This document shows, in pieces, positions 55,241 to 64,000 of a DNA stretch of 64,000 nt. Source of the stretch: Tritrichomonas foetus (lineage: Eukaryota > Parabasalia > Tritrichomonadida > Tritrichomonadidae). A model generated the notes under the pieces. It saw nothing but the letters and a program-made list of their open reading frames with translations. It had not been told where the DNA came from and made no database searches. How positions within the stretch are numbered: position 1 is the first letter of the stretch; every line of letters begins with the position of its first letter. The DNA is taken from NCBI GenBank assembly GCA_001839685.1, contig MLAK01000562.1, positions 20,182 through 84,181 of the forward strand, read 5' to 3'. The position numbers and the translations under genes were made by a program.

Positions 55241-55559
55241 TTTCCTTTATTCTAATATTTTGTCTGGAAAATAAACTTCTCAAATTATCATTAGCTTGGC
55301 AAAATTCTCAACTTTTGATGATTTGATGACACGATTTCAAAACTTTTTAAATTGATTAATAGATTGGAAGAGTTTCTAAGTTAGCTAAAGAGGCAATTTT
55401 TTCTAAGAGTTTTCGATTGAATTAACAAGATATAAACCAAAATTAAAATCGCCAAATATTTGACGTGAATATGGTTAGTTTTTATAGTTAAGCAATATTA
55501 TGTTAACTATGGATGATGTATAAAAGGATGAAGCCAAAAAATTTGACCTTCTAGACGAG
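55241..55559. other. Intergenic between divergent genes
   Basis: About 320 bases with two presumed promoters. A TATAAAAGG-like sequence lies about 40 bases before the exportin start. Confidence 0.4.
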
Positions 55560-58544
55560 ATGAGTGATGTTGAAGATCAAATATTCGAACTTTTAAACAA
55601 AACTATCGATACTGATGAAAATGTTAGAATGCCAGCAATACAAGAACTTCAGTCATACACATTTCAGCTCGAATTAGTCCCAAAACTCGAAAATGTCCTA
55701 AAAATAAGTTTGCAAAATAATAATATCTCGCATATTTATTTCACGCTTTTGATTTTACGTGATGTTATTGCAAATCGTGGTGTTTTGTTACCTTTAGAAA
55801 AGCATCAAGAGCATATTTCACATCTCGTAAATATCGGGAATGAATTTGCCCCTTTAATCTCCAGCAACTTTGCAGTCCGGAATGTTTATTCTGACTCTAT
55901 TTCTATTTCATATCGATTTGTTTTAGAAACCACCAGGGCATCACCTTTACGAATGCCCGAAGAATTCATAAAATTTGAATCTACAAATTTTCATAAAATT
56001 ATTAAAGCAAATACTATGTTATCTATATTGAATGTAGTTGAGAAAGAAATGCGGCATTATAAAATCGATGATCAAAAATTTTTAGAATCTACTTTTCGAC
56101 AGTATTTAATGATTGATTATTTTATTTATAGTTTTTTGTGCTTTTTGTCTGATGATCACACAATTAATGTATTAGGTACCTCTATTTTCATAAAATGTGC
56201 CAATTTTGGAACAACTCGACAAGCGAATCAAAATTACCCACAAAGAATTTTTACTGACTTTTATCAGGATTCAAAATATATTGATATTTTATTAAGTTTC
56301 TTCATGAATTGGGAAAATTCATCAGAATCTGCACAAGCCCTAGAGTCTTTATCATTTTACATCAAAATTGGAAAAACTTCAAACAACAACTTTTGTAAAA
56401 GTAAACTTTTCGATAACATTTTAATAGATGTCACTGTTAAAATCCCACAAATTATTGAACAAATCACTGATTCACACAATAATGAAAAGGCACCAATACT
56501 TCTTTTATTTTTAATTGATCTTGTTCATTTTTTTAATTCCTCAGTTTTTCAATTTTTAGACAATTTTATCAGTTCAGTAATTAATTTTTCTAATCAATAC
56601 TTATATAATGATATTCCCAACTTTATTCTTTTATGGAAAAATATTTCAACAGTATTAGAAAGTCCAATATCACAATATAATCAAAAAGAAAAGCTTAAAG
56701 TGGTTTTATTATCAATAATAAATCATTATCTTGAATTTTTATTAAATAATTCGGGAAAATACTCTGAAATTATCTTAAATAATCGTGAAGAATTTCTAGA
56801 AATTCATTCTAATTTATGGATCATGGGAATACCTTGTCTTGTTGAAGTTTCACAAAATATTTGCTCGATTGTACAATCCACTTTAGAAAATGAAATTTCG
56901 GAAATTTCATATCAAAAAATGATAATTGTTTCATCTTTGTTAGAATCATATAATAAGTCTTATAAGGCTTTGTCTTCAGGTGCTAGCACTGACTTTTCCC
57001 GTTCTACTTTTCAATGTTACAATTCAATGTTTTCATTCATTAATTATGAATCAAACCCGCCTGAAAAACTCTCAAGTATTTATCAAGAATTTGGAGAAGC
57101 TGTCGCTAAATTCGAATTTATGTTTATTTTTTATTCACAATCAATTATTAATGATTTATTTAGAAATTTACACATGATTACTATCAAGCAAGCCTTCCAG
57201 AATAAAGAAGGTTTAATTCTTGATACAATTTTCACGCATTTGGTAAATAATTTGTTGATTTTTAATCAATCACCAAATTTAGTATTCAGTTTGATCAGTT
57301 TCTTTGATGAAATCACAAATAATCAAAGTATGCTCATTAACAAACATTTATCAAAAAATACACGTGTTCAAGATCTTTCACATCAACGTATTCAATTAGT
57401 TTTTGATGCATTTTCTTTCACCGATGTTAAACAAAAAATGCCACTTTTATATAAAATTTATAGCAATGTCATTTCAAACGAAGAATTTCCGTTATTTTTG
57501 GCTAGTTTAGATCACTCCTTTACTACAACACTTGCTGATCCAAAACAATGTTTCATTCTATTTAGACAGATTCGTGGAATCGAAATGAATGTGAAAAATC
57601 AACTTCTAAAAGGAATGATACTCAAATGGATGATTCAAAATCACTTTACAGATACTCTTAATTTGTTAAAACAGCACTGTAAAGTTAAATACACTGTAGA
57701 AGCGATTGTTAAAACCTGGACTGAACTTGCTAAGCTTTTCGATAATCAGATAATGAAAACTACCGGTCTTGGAATTGAATATTTCCGAAAAAATGTTCAA
57801 TTAATGCTAGTTTTGAAAGAACATTGTGAAGAACCTCAATGGTCTATCATGAAAATTGTACATTGTTGCATTGTTGGTGATTATGCAAACTATGGAATCA
57901 TGAAATTATATAATGATAAGTCAATCGATATAGTTTTAGAGCATTTCTTTTATCTTTTAATTACTTGGGCGAATGGTGAAACACCAAAACGCTTAATACG
58001 AATTACTGAAGTCCTTCGAAAGATTTCTGAAATTGGAATGGCTGAAATGATTTTCACTGTTGAACAAAATTTAATGGGAATGAATGAATTCCTTATCAAT
58101 AATTTACTCGTAGGAGATTTAGAGATTTGGAAAATTAGTTGTGACTGTTTTGGAAAGCTTCTAAATGAAGCAATTCTCCATTCTATGCCAACCCAAAGAT
58201 TTATGCAATTTTTTATTATAACTTTAGATGCTTTAATTAATTTGCCTTTCAATGATCGAAAAACGATCGAAAGTACTGCATTTGTGATGTTTCTCTTAAT
58301 TAAAGAAAATACACCACAATGTCATCAAGTGTGTGAAGCGGTAATTTCGACGTTTGAAGAGATTTATATATCTGATGTGAGGAAAATTTTTAATTCATTG
58401 TTATCAGCAGCAGTTGTTGAAGATACTAATCCATTCAACCATTATTTAAATGAAGTTATCAATTTTTCAAACAGAATGAAGAAATATCATGTTGAAATTG
58501 CCAACATTCCAATATTCGCACAAATCTTTCGAAGAATTGGATAA
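55560..58544 (+). CDS. Exportin-like karyopherin
   Basis: 994 residues from ATG 55560. The N-terminus (MSDVEDQIFELLNKTIDTDE, IQELQSYTFQLELVPKLENV) and the following pair SHIYFTLLILRDVIANRGVL have the form of the exportin N-terminal Ran-binding repeat. The remainder is helical HEAT-like repeats with no other domain. Size and sparse sequence conservation fit exportin-4/7-type karyopherins; exportin-7 is the nearest guess. It would carry proteins across the nuclear pore under Ran control. Together with the importin-beta-like gene at 6426 there are two karyopherins in the window, which need not be linked. Confidence 0.65.
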   Translation: MSDVEDQIFELLNKTIDTDENVRMPAIQELQSYTFQLELVPKLENVLKISLQNNNISHIYFTLLILRDVIANRGVLLPLEKHQEHISHLVNIGNEFAPLISSNFAVRNVYSDSISISYRFVLETTRASPLRMPEEFIKFESTNFHKIIKANTMLSILNVVEKEMRHYKIDDQKFLESTFRQYLMIDYFIYSFLCFLSDDHTINVLGTSIFIKCANFGTTRQANQNYPQRIFTDFYQDSKYIDILLSFFMNWENSSESAQALESLSFYIKIGKTSNNNFCKSKLFDNILIDVTVKIPQIIEQITDSHNNEKAPILLLFLIDLVHFFNSSVFQFLDNFISSVINFSNQYLYNDIPNFILLWKNISTVLESPISQYNQKEKLKVVLLSIINHYLEFLLNNSGKYSEIILNNREEFLEIHSNLWIMGIPCLVEVSQNICSIVQSTLENEISEISYQKMIIVSSLLESYNKSYKALSSGASTDFSRSTFQCYNSMFSFINYESNPPEKLSSIYQEFGEAVAKFEFMFIFYSQSIINDLFRNLHMITIKQAFQNKEGLILDTIFTHLVNNLLIFNQSPNLVFSLISFFDEITNNQSMLINKHLSKNTRVQDLSHQRIQLVFDAFSFTDVKQKMPLLYKIYSNVISNEEFPLFLASLDHSFTTTLADPKQCFILFRQIRGIEMNVKNQLLKGMILKWMIQNHFTDTLNLLKQHCKVKYTVEAIVKTWTELAKLFDNQIMKTTGLGIEYFRKNVQLMLVLKEHCEEPQWSIMKIVHCCIVGDYANYGIMKLYNDKSIDIVLEHFFYLLITWANGETPKRLIRITEVLRKISEIGMAEMIFTVEQNLMGMNEFLINNLLVGDLEIWKISCDCFGKLLNEAILHSMPTQRFMQFFIITLDALINLPFNDRKTIESTAFVMFLLIKENTPQCHQVCEAVISTFEEIYISDVRKIFNSLLSAAVVEDTNPFNHYLNEVINFSNRMKKYHVEIANIPIFAQIFRRIG

Positions 58545-59225
58545 GACATCATTAGCAATTAGAAATATACCTATATATTCATTGTTATTATTCTCAATTT
58601 TTCTGTAATTATTAAATCATATTATATTTTCTGAATGTTATCTAATCTCTTTTGAATTTTTATATAATATCGAACACATATGTTATTTATAATCGTTTGC
58701 AATTAATTTTGTCAAATTTTATTTCAAAGAATTGACGAAATCCGAAAAATTGGATCTTAATGATTAAAAAAGACGATATCATCAACCGCCATTAATTCAC
58801 TAAGATAATAAAAATTTGGCCATGATCGACTTTGAACTTTTTAAATTTAAATTTTGAAAAGCAATTTTGTTCATCTTTCAGAAAATTGAAAGACATTTTT
58901 TATCGTTCTTATGAATGTGTTCTGATCATTATAATGATGTATCTTTTATCAGGAAATGAAGGAAATTTAAATATTATGATTTCCTATCGATTAATCTGAG
59001 AAATAAGTCGAAATATTATTGCCCAATAATTGGCTGGTTACGATATTGTCATTTTCACGATGACATCATCCGTTGAAAATATTTTCTCAAAAAGTTATAT
59101 AATTAGCATTTTGAAAGATGTATACAAACCAAATAGTCTTAACGTACGAAATCACTAAAATGATCCTTATCATCAGTATTACTTAATACCATCAGTCAAA
59201 AATCAAAACCCAAATAGCTAAAAGA
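58545..59225. other. Intergenic
   Basis: About 680 AT-rich bases between the exportin gene and the broken gene. An AAAAAGTT at about 59092 is a possible promoter element; otherwise nothing. Confidence 0.4.
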
Positions 59226-59992
59226 ATGACGAAAATTTCCCTTATCGCAAACTTCGCAAATGGCCGAATTCAAAAATATTTCGAAAATGATTCTGAAGAA
59301 GCTATTGTTTCAGTTTTCGGGTGAACAGCTTTCAGTCAATTGTTAAATCTATTTTTTATAGTTATGAGCCATATTTATTCATAGTTTTGAAATTTTGCAA
59401 CAATTAAACCGAAAAAAGAGCGATTTTGGAGAAAGCCTAAAAAAAAATTGTGAGAAGCTTTTTTTCCAAGAATCACAAAGATTATAATACTGCTTCCTAT
59501 AATTCTATTTACACTTCTTCTATCGATTTTTAATTAAAAATCGCGAAAATTTTGATAGTTTTAACTCAGTGATGTTGAATTAATTCAATTTCCATTTGAC
59601 AAATATGAATGTATTGAAATCTTTTCTGTCATAAAATTTTAGTATATGAAGAAAATAGACTGGTAGTCCTCAACAGCACATTCTCAAGCAGGTATACAGA
59701 TACAACGATTGAAAGACCAAATCAAGAAATTGACACAAAAGGCAAATGGCTACCAACTGAAAATGAATGCGATGATTCAAGAATTAAATGCATTGCGTAC
59801 AGAAAAATCTTCCTGGAATCAGCACATATTCCAGCAAACAATCCTGGATCAGGAACAAAACGATGTTTCCGAACATTACAATGGGAAAAATGGAACCCAA
59901 TATGTTTTTTTCCAGGCTCGATGCCAAGTGAATTTTCTGATGACTCGCCATTTAGATGGCAAAACATTCGTAATCTTCTCATTGATGCCTAA
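59226..59992 (+). pseudogene. Split gene: intron-containing or frameshifted, unknown family
   Basis: Three coding-like pieces lie in order. ATG 59226 begins MTKISLIANFANGRIQKYFE and stops at TGA 59322. Frame-mates around 59570-59640 read DVELIQFPFDKYECIEIF. A frame two bases off, open from 59618 to TAA 59992, reads RLVVLNSTFSSRYTDTTIER...GKWLPTENECDDSRIKCIAY...NPGSGTKRCFRTLQWEKWNP...SEFSDDSPFRWQNIRNLLID. It has Trp, Cys and Pro as in real proteins. The longest overlapping ORF (59709-60068) is the wrong frame. Removing GT...AG segments 59321-59569 (249 bases) and 59611-59642 (32 bases) would join everything into one frame of about 160 residues. Whether these are introns or decay is open. Family unknown. 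Confidence 0.5.
59611..59642 (+). other. Candidate 32-base intron in the split gene
   Basis: It starts GTATTG and ends ATTTTAG. Removing it moves the frame from the DKYE block to the following YEENRLVVLNSTF block without a stop. It lacks the full trichomonad ACTAAC-type acceptor. Prediction only; a frameshift in the AAAATTTT run is the alternative. Confidence 0.3.
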
Positions 59993-61159
59993 ATTTTTTT
60001 TATTTATATCAAAATTATTAATATTTTTTTTTTTATACTTCATTTTTGTATTTTGGAAAACATTATAATTTTCGATGGAGGGTCATATGATAATAAAAAG
60101 CACGATTTATGATAAGAAATAATCAAGATATTAATGCTATAAAATCACTTTTTATCTCTATAATTCTCAGAAATTTCTGTGGGGTTTATTTTTTTCTCAC
60201 AATTTTTTTATGGATTTGGTTTTCTCTGTATCTTGATTTTTAAATTATAATATTTATATATTATTAATAGGATTACAATTAAATAATTTTTAGATGACTA
60301 TAATATCAACAATTATTCATTTAGATCTCTCAATAGTCTTCTACATCTAGAGCTAGTTAGTTTGTATACATCTATTTTGAAAGCCTATTTTGTGTAATTT
60401 GTAAAGGCACATTGAATATTTCATAAGAATTGAAAATAATTGCAATGGTTAAATTGGATTGTATTTAACCTTTAAACGGGATTTCTATGCAAGTGAAATG
60501 AACTTTTCTATTAGAAAAAATAATTATCATTGAAATTTGGTAATTGAATAAATTTATTATCCATGATTCATAACTTTTTCATAAAAATAATTGATGGTCA
60601 TTTCACTTATCTCGCTCACAACGCAAATGAGATTAATTCAGCGTTTATTTTATGAAAGATATCGCCTACTTATCTCGATTCGAATTTCCTTTGATATAGG
60701 ATAATGCTAGGTGTAAGTGTGTTTTTGTGATTTTGTATTTTTCTATGCTATATAAATTTCATTCAATTCCTTTCATAATCCATAATCACTATAAATATCA
60801 TTTTGCATCATCATTTCTTAAAAAAAATTGTTCCCACTAGATTTTTTTACATGTGAGTAAATTAGATCGGAAATCTTCATGATTCTATTAGAATTTGAGC
60901 ATATAATAAAGCCATTTGCGATCTGAATGATCATTTCACAAAACAATGTAATGATAATATCACGAAATCGATAATCAAGCCAATAAATTTTTTTATCCTT
61001 TACAGGTATTCAAAAAGTTCAGATTATCATTCAAAAAAAGATTTTGTGATGAAAATTAATTATCCATATGGATGCCGATACATTATCAAAAAGTTTTGTA
61101 ATAATGCAAAATGAAAACACTTTGTCTGCGTTTCATTTCACCTCATTTTTTATTAAAAC
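59993..61159. other. Intergenic
   Basis: About 1.17 kb, AT-rich. The last 80 bases hold the rubrerythrin promoter region (AAAAAGTT at 61088-61095; initiator-like TCATTT at 61133 and 61143). I see no other gene. Confidence 0.45.
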
Positions 61160-61744
61160 ATGTCTAAAAAATTAGCAGGCACAAAGACAGAAGCCAATCT
61201 TGCAGCAGCTTTTGCTGGAGAATCAATGGCCCGTAACCGCTACACATTCTTCTCCTCCAAGGCCAAGAAGCAAGGATACGAACAAATCTCAGAAATCTTC
61301 TTCGAATCAGCTGAAAACGAAAGGGAGCACGCCAAGAGGTTCCTCAAGTTATTGGAAGGAAACGGCTGCAAAATCGCCATCAAACTCGAAATTCCAAATT
61401 ACACCATCGGAACAACACTTGACAACTTGAAATTCGCTGCTGCAGGCGAACACGACGAGACAGCGGTTTGCTATCCAGAAATGGCAAAGACAGCCGAGGA
61501 AGAAGGCTTCCCAGAAATCGCTAAAACATTCAGATTGGTTGCTGAAGTCGAGGAAGCCCACGAAGCCCGCTACAGACTCCTCGCCAAACAACTCGAAGAG
61601 GGCGTCCTCTTCAAGCGAACAAAGGAAACAACATGGAAATGCAGGAATTGCGGCTACATCTTCAAGGGACTCGAACCACCTGCCGAATGCCCACTCTGCG
61701 GTCACCCACAAGGATTCTTCCAAATCAAAGAAGTCCTCGAATAA
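61160..61744 (+). CDS. Rubrerythrin
   Basis: 194 residues from ATG 61160. A ferritin-like four-helix bundle occupies 1-145, with Glu21 ([12 protein letters not shown]), the first ExxH in NEREHAKR (Glu54, His57) and the second in VEEAHEARY (Glu131, His134), binding a di-iron site. A rubredoxin-type domain follows with CRNC (161-164) and CPLC (177-180). It reduces hydrogen peroxide in anaerobes, drawing electrons from rubredoxin-like donors. The start gives no obvious hydrogenosomal leader, so cytosol is likely. Codons are strongly biased to C-ending forms (ATC, GCC, AAC), unlike neighbours, the mark of a highly expressed gene. Eukaryotic anaerobe rubrerythrins are generally thought to derive from bacteria by transfer. 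Confidence 0.95.
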   Translation: MSKKLAGTKTEANLAAAFAGESMARNRYTFFSSKAKKQGYEQISEIFFESAENEREHAKRFLKLLEGNGCKIAIKLEIPNYTIGTTLDNLKFAAAGEHDETAVCYPEMAKTAEEEGFPEIAKTFRLVAEVEEAHEARYRLLAKQLEEGVLFKRTKETTWKCRNCGYIFKGLEPPAECPLCGHPQGFFQIKEVLE

Positions 61745-62455
61745 ACGTTTTTGACATTTTAATTTTTTTCCATTTTCGATTTTTCAATTTTGTTGAATTT
61801 TGAATGAAAATCATAATTGTACATAAGATGTTAATGTTTTCTTAAAAGCTTATTGGAAATAATTAATTTCTTTTGGTGAATTATTTTAATTTTTGAATTT
61901 TTACATTATTTCGTCTGTTTGTATGTTCAATATTGAGTTACATGTTATTTGGTTGGATTTCTCTATCATATTATGGTGAACATACCAAAAGAATGATATC
62001 GTAATGGAAAACCAATCATCGGAGGATCCTAAAACAGCTATGCATTATTTTTATTGCATTTTTGGAAAGATTATTTTAAATAGTTCATTTCATTTCTATT
62101 TCGCATTTCCAAAGAAATGAACTTTTGGTTCACTTCATTTTAGAAATTCATTTCCACAGGTAATCTTCCAGCAATACTCAAAATATGTTTCATAGTCATT
62201 ATAACATCATTAGCAAAAATATCAGAAGACGAATTTGAATTTTCAATCTTTTCATCACTTTACAATCGATGTAATGATTCTTTTGAATTATTTCATCTTT
62301 TCACTTAAATTTTTCAGGTTGAGTATCCAATGAGATTGATAATAATCACTCACCTTCTCTTTTTAATTTTTCGTGTGAACAATGAAAAAATAAAACAATT
62401 CAAAAGAATCAGCAAAAAATAAGTGGAATTGATTTTTAGTCAACTCTTGTGATTT
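61745..62455. other. Intergenic between convergent genes
   Basis: About 710 AT-rich bases between rubrerythrin and the basic nuclear-type gene. No reading frame or RNA gene is supported. Confidence 0.4.
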
Positions 62456-63364
62456 TCAATATTGATCAAATGAGTCATAAAATGATTGATCAAATTGGAT
62501 TTCTAAAGGATTAGTAAAATCCAAAAAAGACGATGAATTGTTATCATCCTGGTTCACCACACCGGTGGTTTCGTTGGCCTTTTTGTCGGTCAATTCCTGG
62601 GCAATCCCCCAGTTTGTTGGAGCATTTTCAAATTGATTAGCTTCTTGAGGAACTAAAGTTGTTGGTGTTTCTTCTTGATTTTTTGATTTCTCAAGTTTGG
62701 AGAGGTCTCTTCCAAGTGAATTGAATTCTTGCTCCATTGCTGTGATGATCCTGTCTGCATAGGCTTCGTAGAAAACATAAAAATTATCAAATGACCTGTA
62801 TATCTTGCGCTTCAACTTTCCTAAGCCAAGCCTGGCAGCAACACGGTTGAAAAGCATATGAATGTATTTTTTCTTGACGGTTTTCTTGTTCGTGAATATT
62901 TTAATGATACGTTTCTTGAAATACTTCTGCTTTTCCGTAAGGTATACTTTCTTTTTTGACTTTTGTTTTTTCGTAGTTGGCCGAGTGTCGGTCCCCGGTT
63001 GAATGAAATTTGGTGGTGGTAGCTGGAATTGCTCCGATTGCCCCATGTTGAGAATAGAACTGTATGTAGTGCATTGTTCACTTGGAAATGGTGTGTTTTG
63101 TGGTACTACCCTATCCATCGAATTAAGCGGAAAATCAAACATTTGATTTTGATCAGTTTGCATATTTGTTGATTGCAGATTGGAATTTTGTGTTGTTTGT
63201 GTATCTTGAAATAGTTCTGAAAAGTCCACTGTTTGAATGTTGTTGTTCCATTCGAGATAATCTGATGTGATTGTGGCATCGTTGAGGGTACTGTCTGAGA
63301 AGCTGTCAAATTCAATGTTTGAATCAGATACATCAGATATGGTGCTCTGATAATTGTTCGACAT
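62456..63364 (-). CDS. Unknown protein with basic central domain, possible nuclear regulator
   Basis: 302 residues from ATG 63364 (MSNNYQSTISDVSDSNIEFD); the extension to 63373 uses TTG. The first 125 residues are acidic and Asn/Gln/Ser/Thr-rich. A strongly basic region with likely nuclear-localisation character follows at about 130-200 (KKQKSKKKVYLTEKQKYFKK, FTNKKTVKKKYIHML). Then come helices with aromatics (YRSFDNFYVFYEAYADRII) and an acidic Asn-rich tail. This resembles an activator with a basic DNA- or RNA-binding core, but no known domain is recognised, so function is left open. Confidence 0.65.
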   Translation of the reverse strand: MSNNYQSTISDVSDSNIEFDSFSDSTLNDATITSDYLEWNNNIQTVDFSELFQDTQTTQNSNLQSTNMQTDQNQMFDFPLNSMDRVVPQNTPFPSEQCTTYSSILNMGQSEQFQLPPPNFIQPGTDTRPTTKKQKSKKKVYLTEKQKYFKKRIIKIFTNKKTVKKKYIHMLFNRVAARLGLGKLKRKIYRSFDNFYVFYEAYADRIITAMEQEFNSLGRDLSKLEKSKNQEETPTTLVPQEANQFENAPTNWGIAQELTDKKANETTGVVNQDDNNSSSFLDFTNPLEIQFDQSFYDSFDQY

Positions 63365-64000
63365 TCGAATCAATATTCTATGGAAATTAATGACATGAAA
63401 TTTAAGTTGGTATTGAAAAAGTTTGTGATTTGTAAAAATAACGCACGTTTAATTTTATCGAATCTATTTAATATTTCAAAGAAGCGCCAAAGCTTTTTCA
63501 ATAGTATTTTAATTGAAATAAATGAAAAAACTCATGGAAAATTTTTGAAAATCACATAAGCATGCAATATTAGATTGTTTTGGTATTTTCATATGATCTT
63601 TATGAGTAAAAATGTTTGAGAATAATCCTTTCATTTTTAAAAGTGTCCTCATGAAGTTTACTCAAAATGACCAAAGGATTGAATTCCTTCCCTATTTTTG
63701 ATAGGGGGTAAATATCCTATTGAGTATTTATGGTGATTTAATCTTTTGTTTTCTGATTGTCAATCAATAGAAATGATTGAAATGCACCTTTAATTAAGTT
63801 GTTCTTATTGCTTCATTTTCACTAATTTTGATTCCAACGCGAAATTAAAAAAACTAATCGAGGCATAACTTTTCAATATATGGGGAAAATAAGAAACAAA
63901 ATAAATAATGGAAAATCAAAATGAATGATGAAAAAACAAAATGAATAATGAAAAACAAAATGAATGATAAAAAACAAAATGAATAATGAAAAAACAAAAT
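63365..64000. other. Upstream region and window end
   Basis: About 500 AT-rich bases upstream of the last gene, with nothing coding, followed by the tandem repeat that reaches the window edge. Confidence 0.4.
63890..64000 (+). repeat. Tandem repeat, about 18-base unit, reaching the window edge
   Basis: About six copies of AACAAAATGAATGATGAA and variants (AACAAAATGAATAATGAA), with length wobble in the A-runs. It has the same A/G-rich, ATGA-containing style as the repeats at 28761 and 48399. It continues beyond base 64000. Confidence 0.85.

Noticed and set aside
59709..60068. 119-codon plus-strand frame ending in a hydrophobic stretch
   Set aside because: It starts at TTG, and another frame over the same bases has better protein composition and a clean stop; the hydrophobic end is only translated AT-rich 3' DNA.

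Overview
The window looks like nuclear DNA of a flagellated, anaerobic, trichomonad-type protist (Parabasalia); the AT-richness would fit a Tritrichomonas-like species. This is inference from gene content. The genes are eukaryotic, compact and mostly uninterrupted, with a normal stop-codon set (TAA, TAG and TGA all terminate clear genes). The set includes a radial spoke head protein (motile flagellum), a rubrerythrin (anaerobe), two R2R3 Myb proteins, ankyrin proteins of trichomonad character, RFC2, a CCA-adding enzyme, two karyopherins and Pol III-type tRNA genes. Several apparent reading frames begin at TTG or GTG; I moved these starts to the first in-frame ATG.

Layout. 1-2200: a divergent RhoGAP-like gene broken by an in-frame TGA, then a tandem segmental duplication that carries tRNA-Met(CAU) and the 5' end of a small ubiquitin-like gene. 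2200-6130: a coiled-coil protein, an ankyrin gene broken at its repeat junctions, and an exostosin-type glycosyltransferase. 6426-18462: importin-beta-like protein, a coiled-coil protein and a 2507-residue coiled-coil protein, all on +. 19.2-28.5 kb: Myb, ankyrin protein with a nonsense codon, PPP phosphatase, DH-PH-FYVE protein, second Myb, bromodomain protein. 28.9-34.3 kb: WDR17-like protein, multipass membrane protein, small ubiquitin-fold-like protein. 34.4-38.8 kb: no intact gene; gene relics, a 27-bp inverted repeat 3.1 kb apart, GGTTAACC palindromes, and the only three N bases I noticed in the window. 38.9-44.1 kb: a 1748-residue surface protein with four related segments. 45-58.5 kb: CCA enzyme, radial spoke protein, RFC2, coiled coil, GAF protein, BTB protein, exportin-like protein. 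58.5-64 kb: a broken or intron-containing gene whose true frame is not its longest ORF, rubrerythrin, and a basic nuclear-type protein. The window ends in a purine-rich tandem repeat.

The genes do not form an operon or an obvious pathway. Themes that recur are cytoskeleton/flagellum (radial spoke, coiled coils), small-GTPase control (RhoGAP-like, DH-PH-FYVE), nucleocytoplasmic transport (two karyopherins) and gene control (Mybs, bromodomain). I did not find a clear new multi-gene system. The best candidates for new biology are the fourfold surface protein, the relic island with its palindromes, possible ultra-short introns, and a promoter-like AAAAAGTT element 20-35 bases before several start codons.
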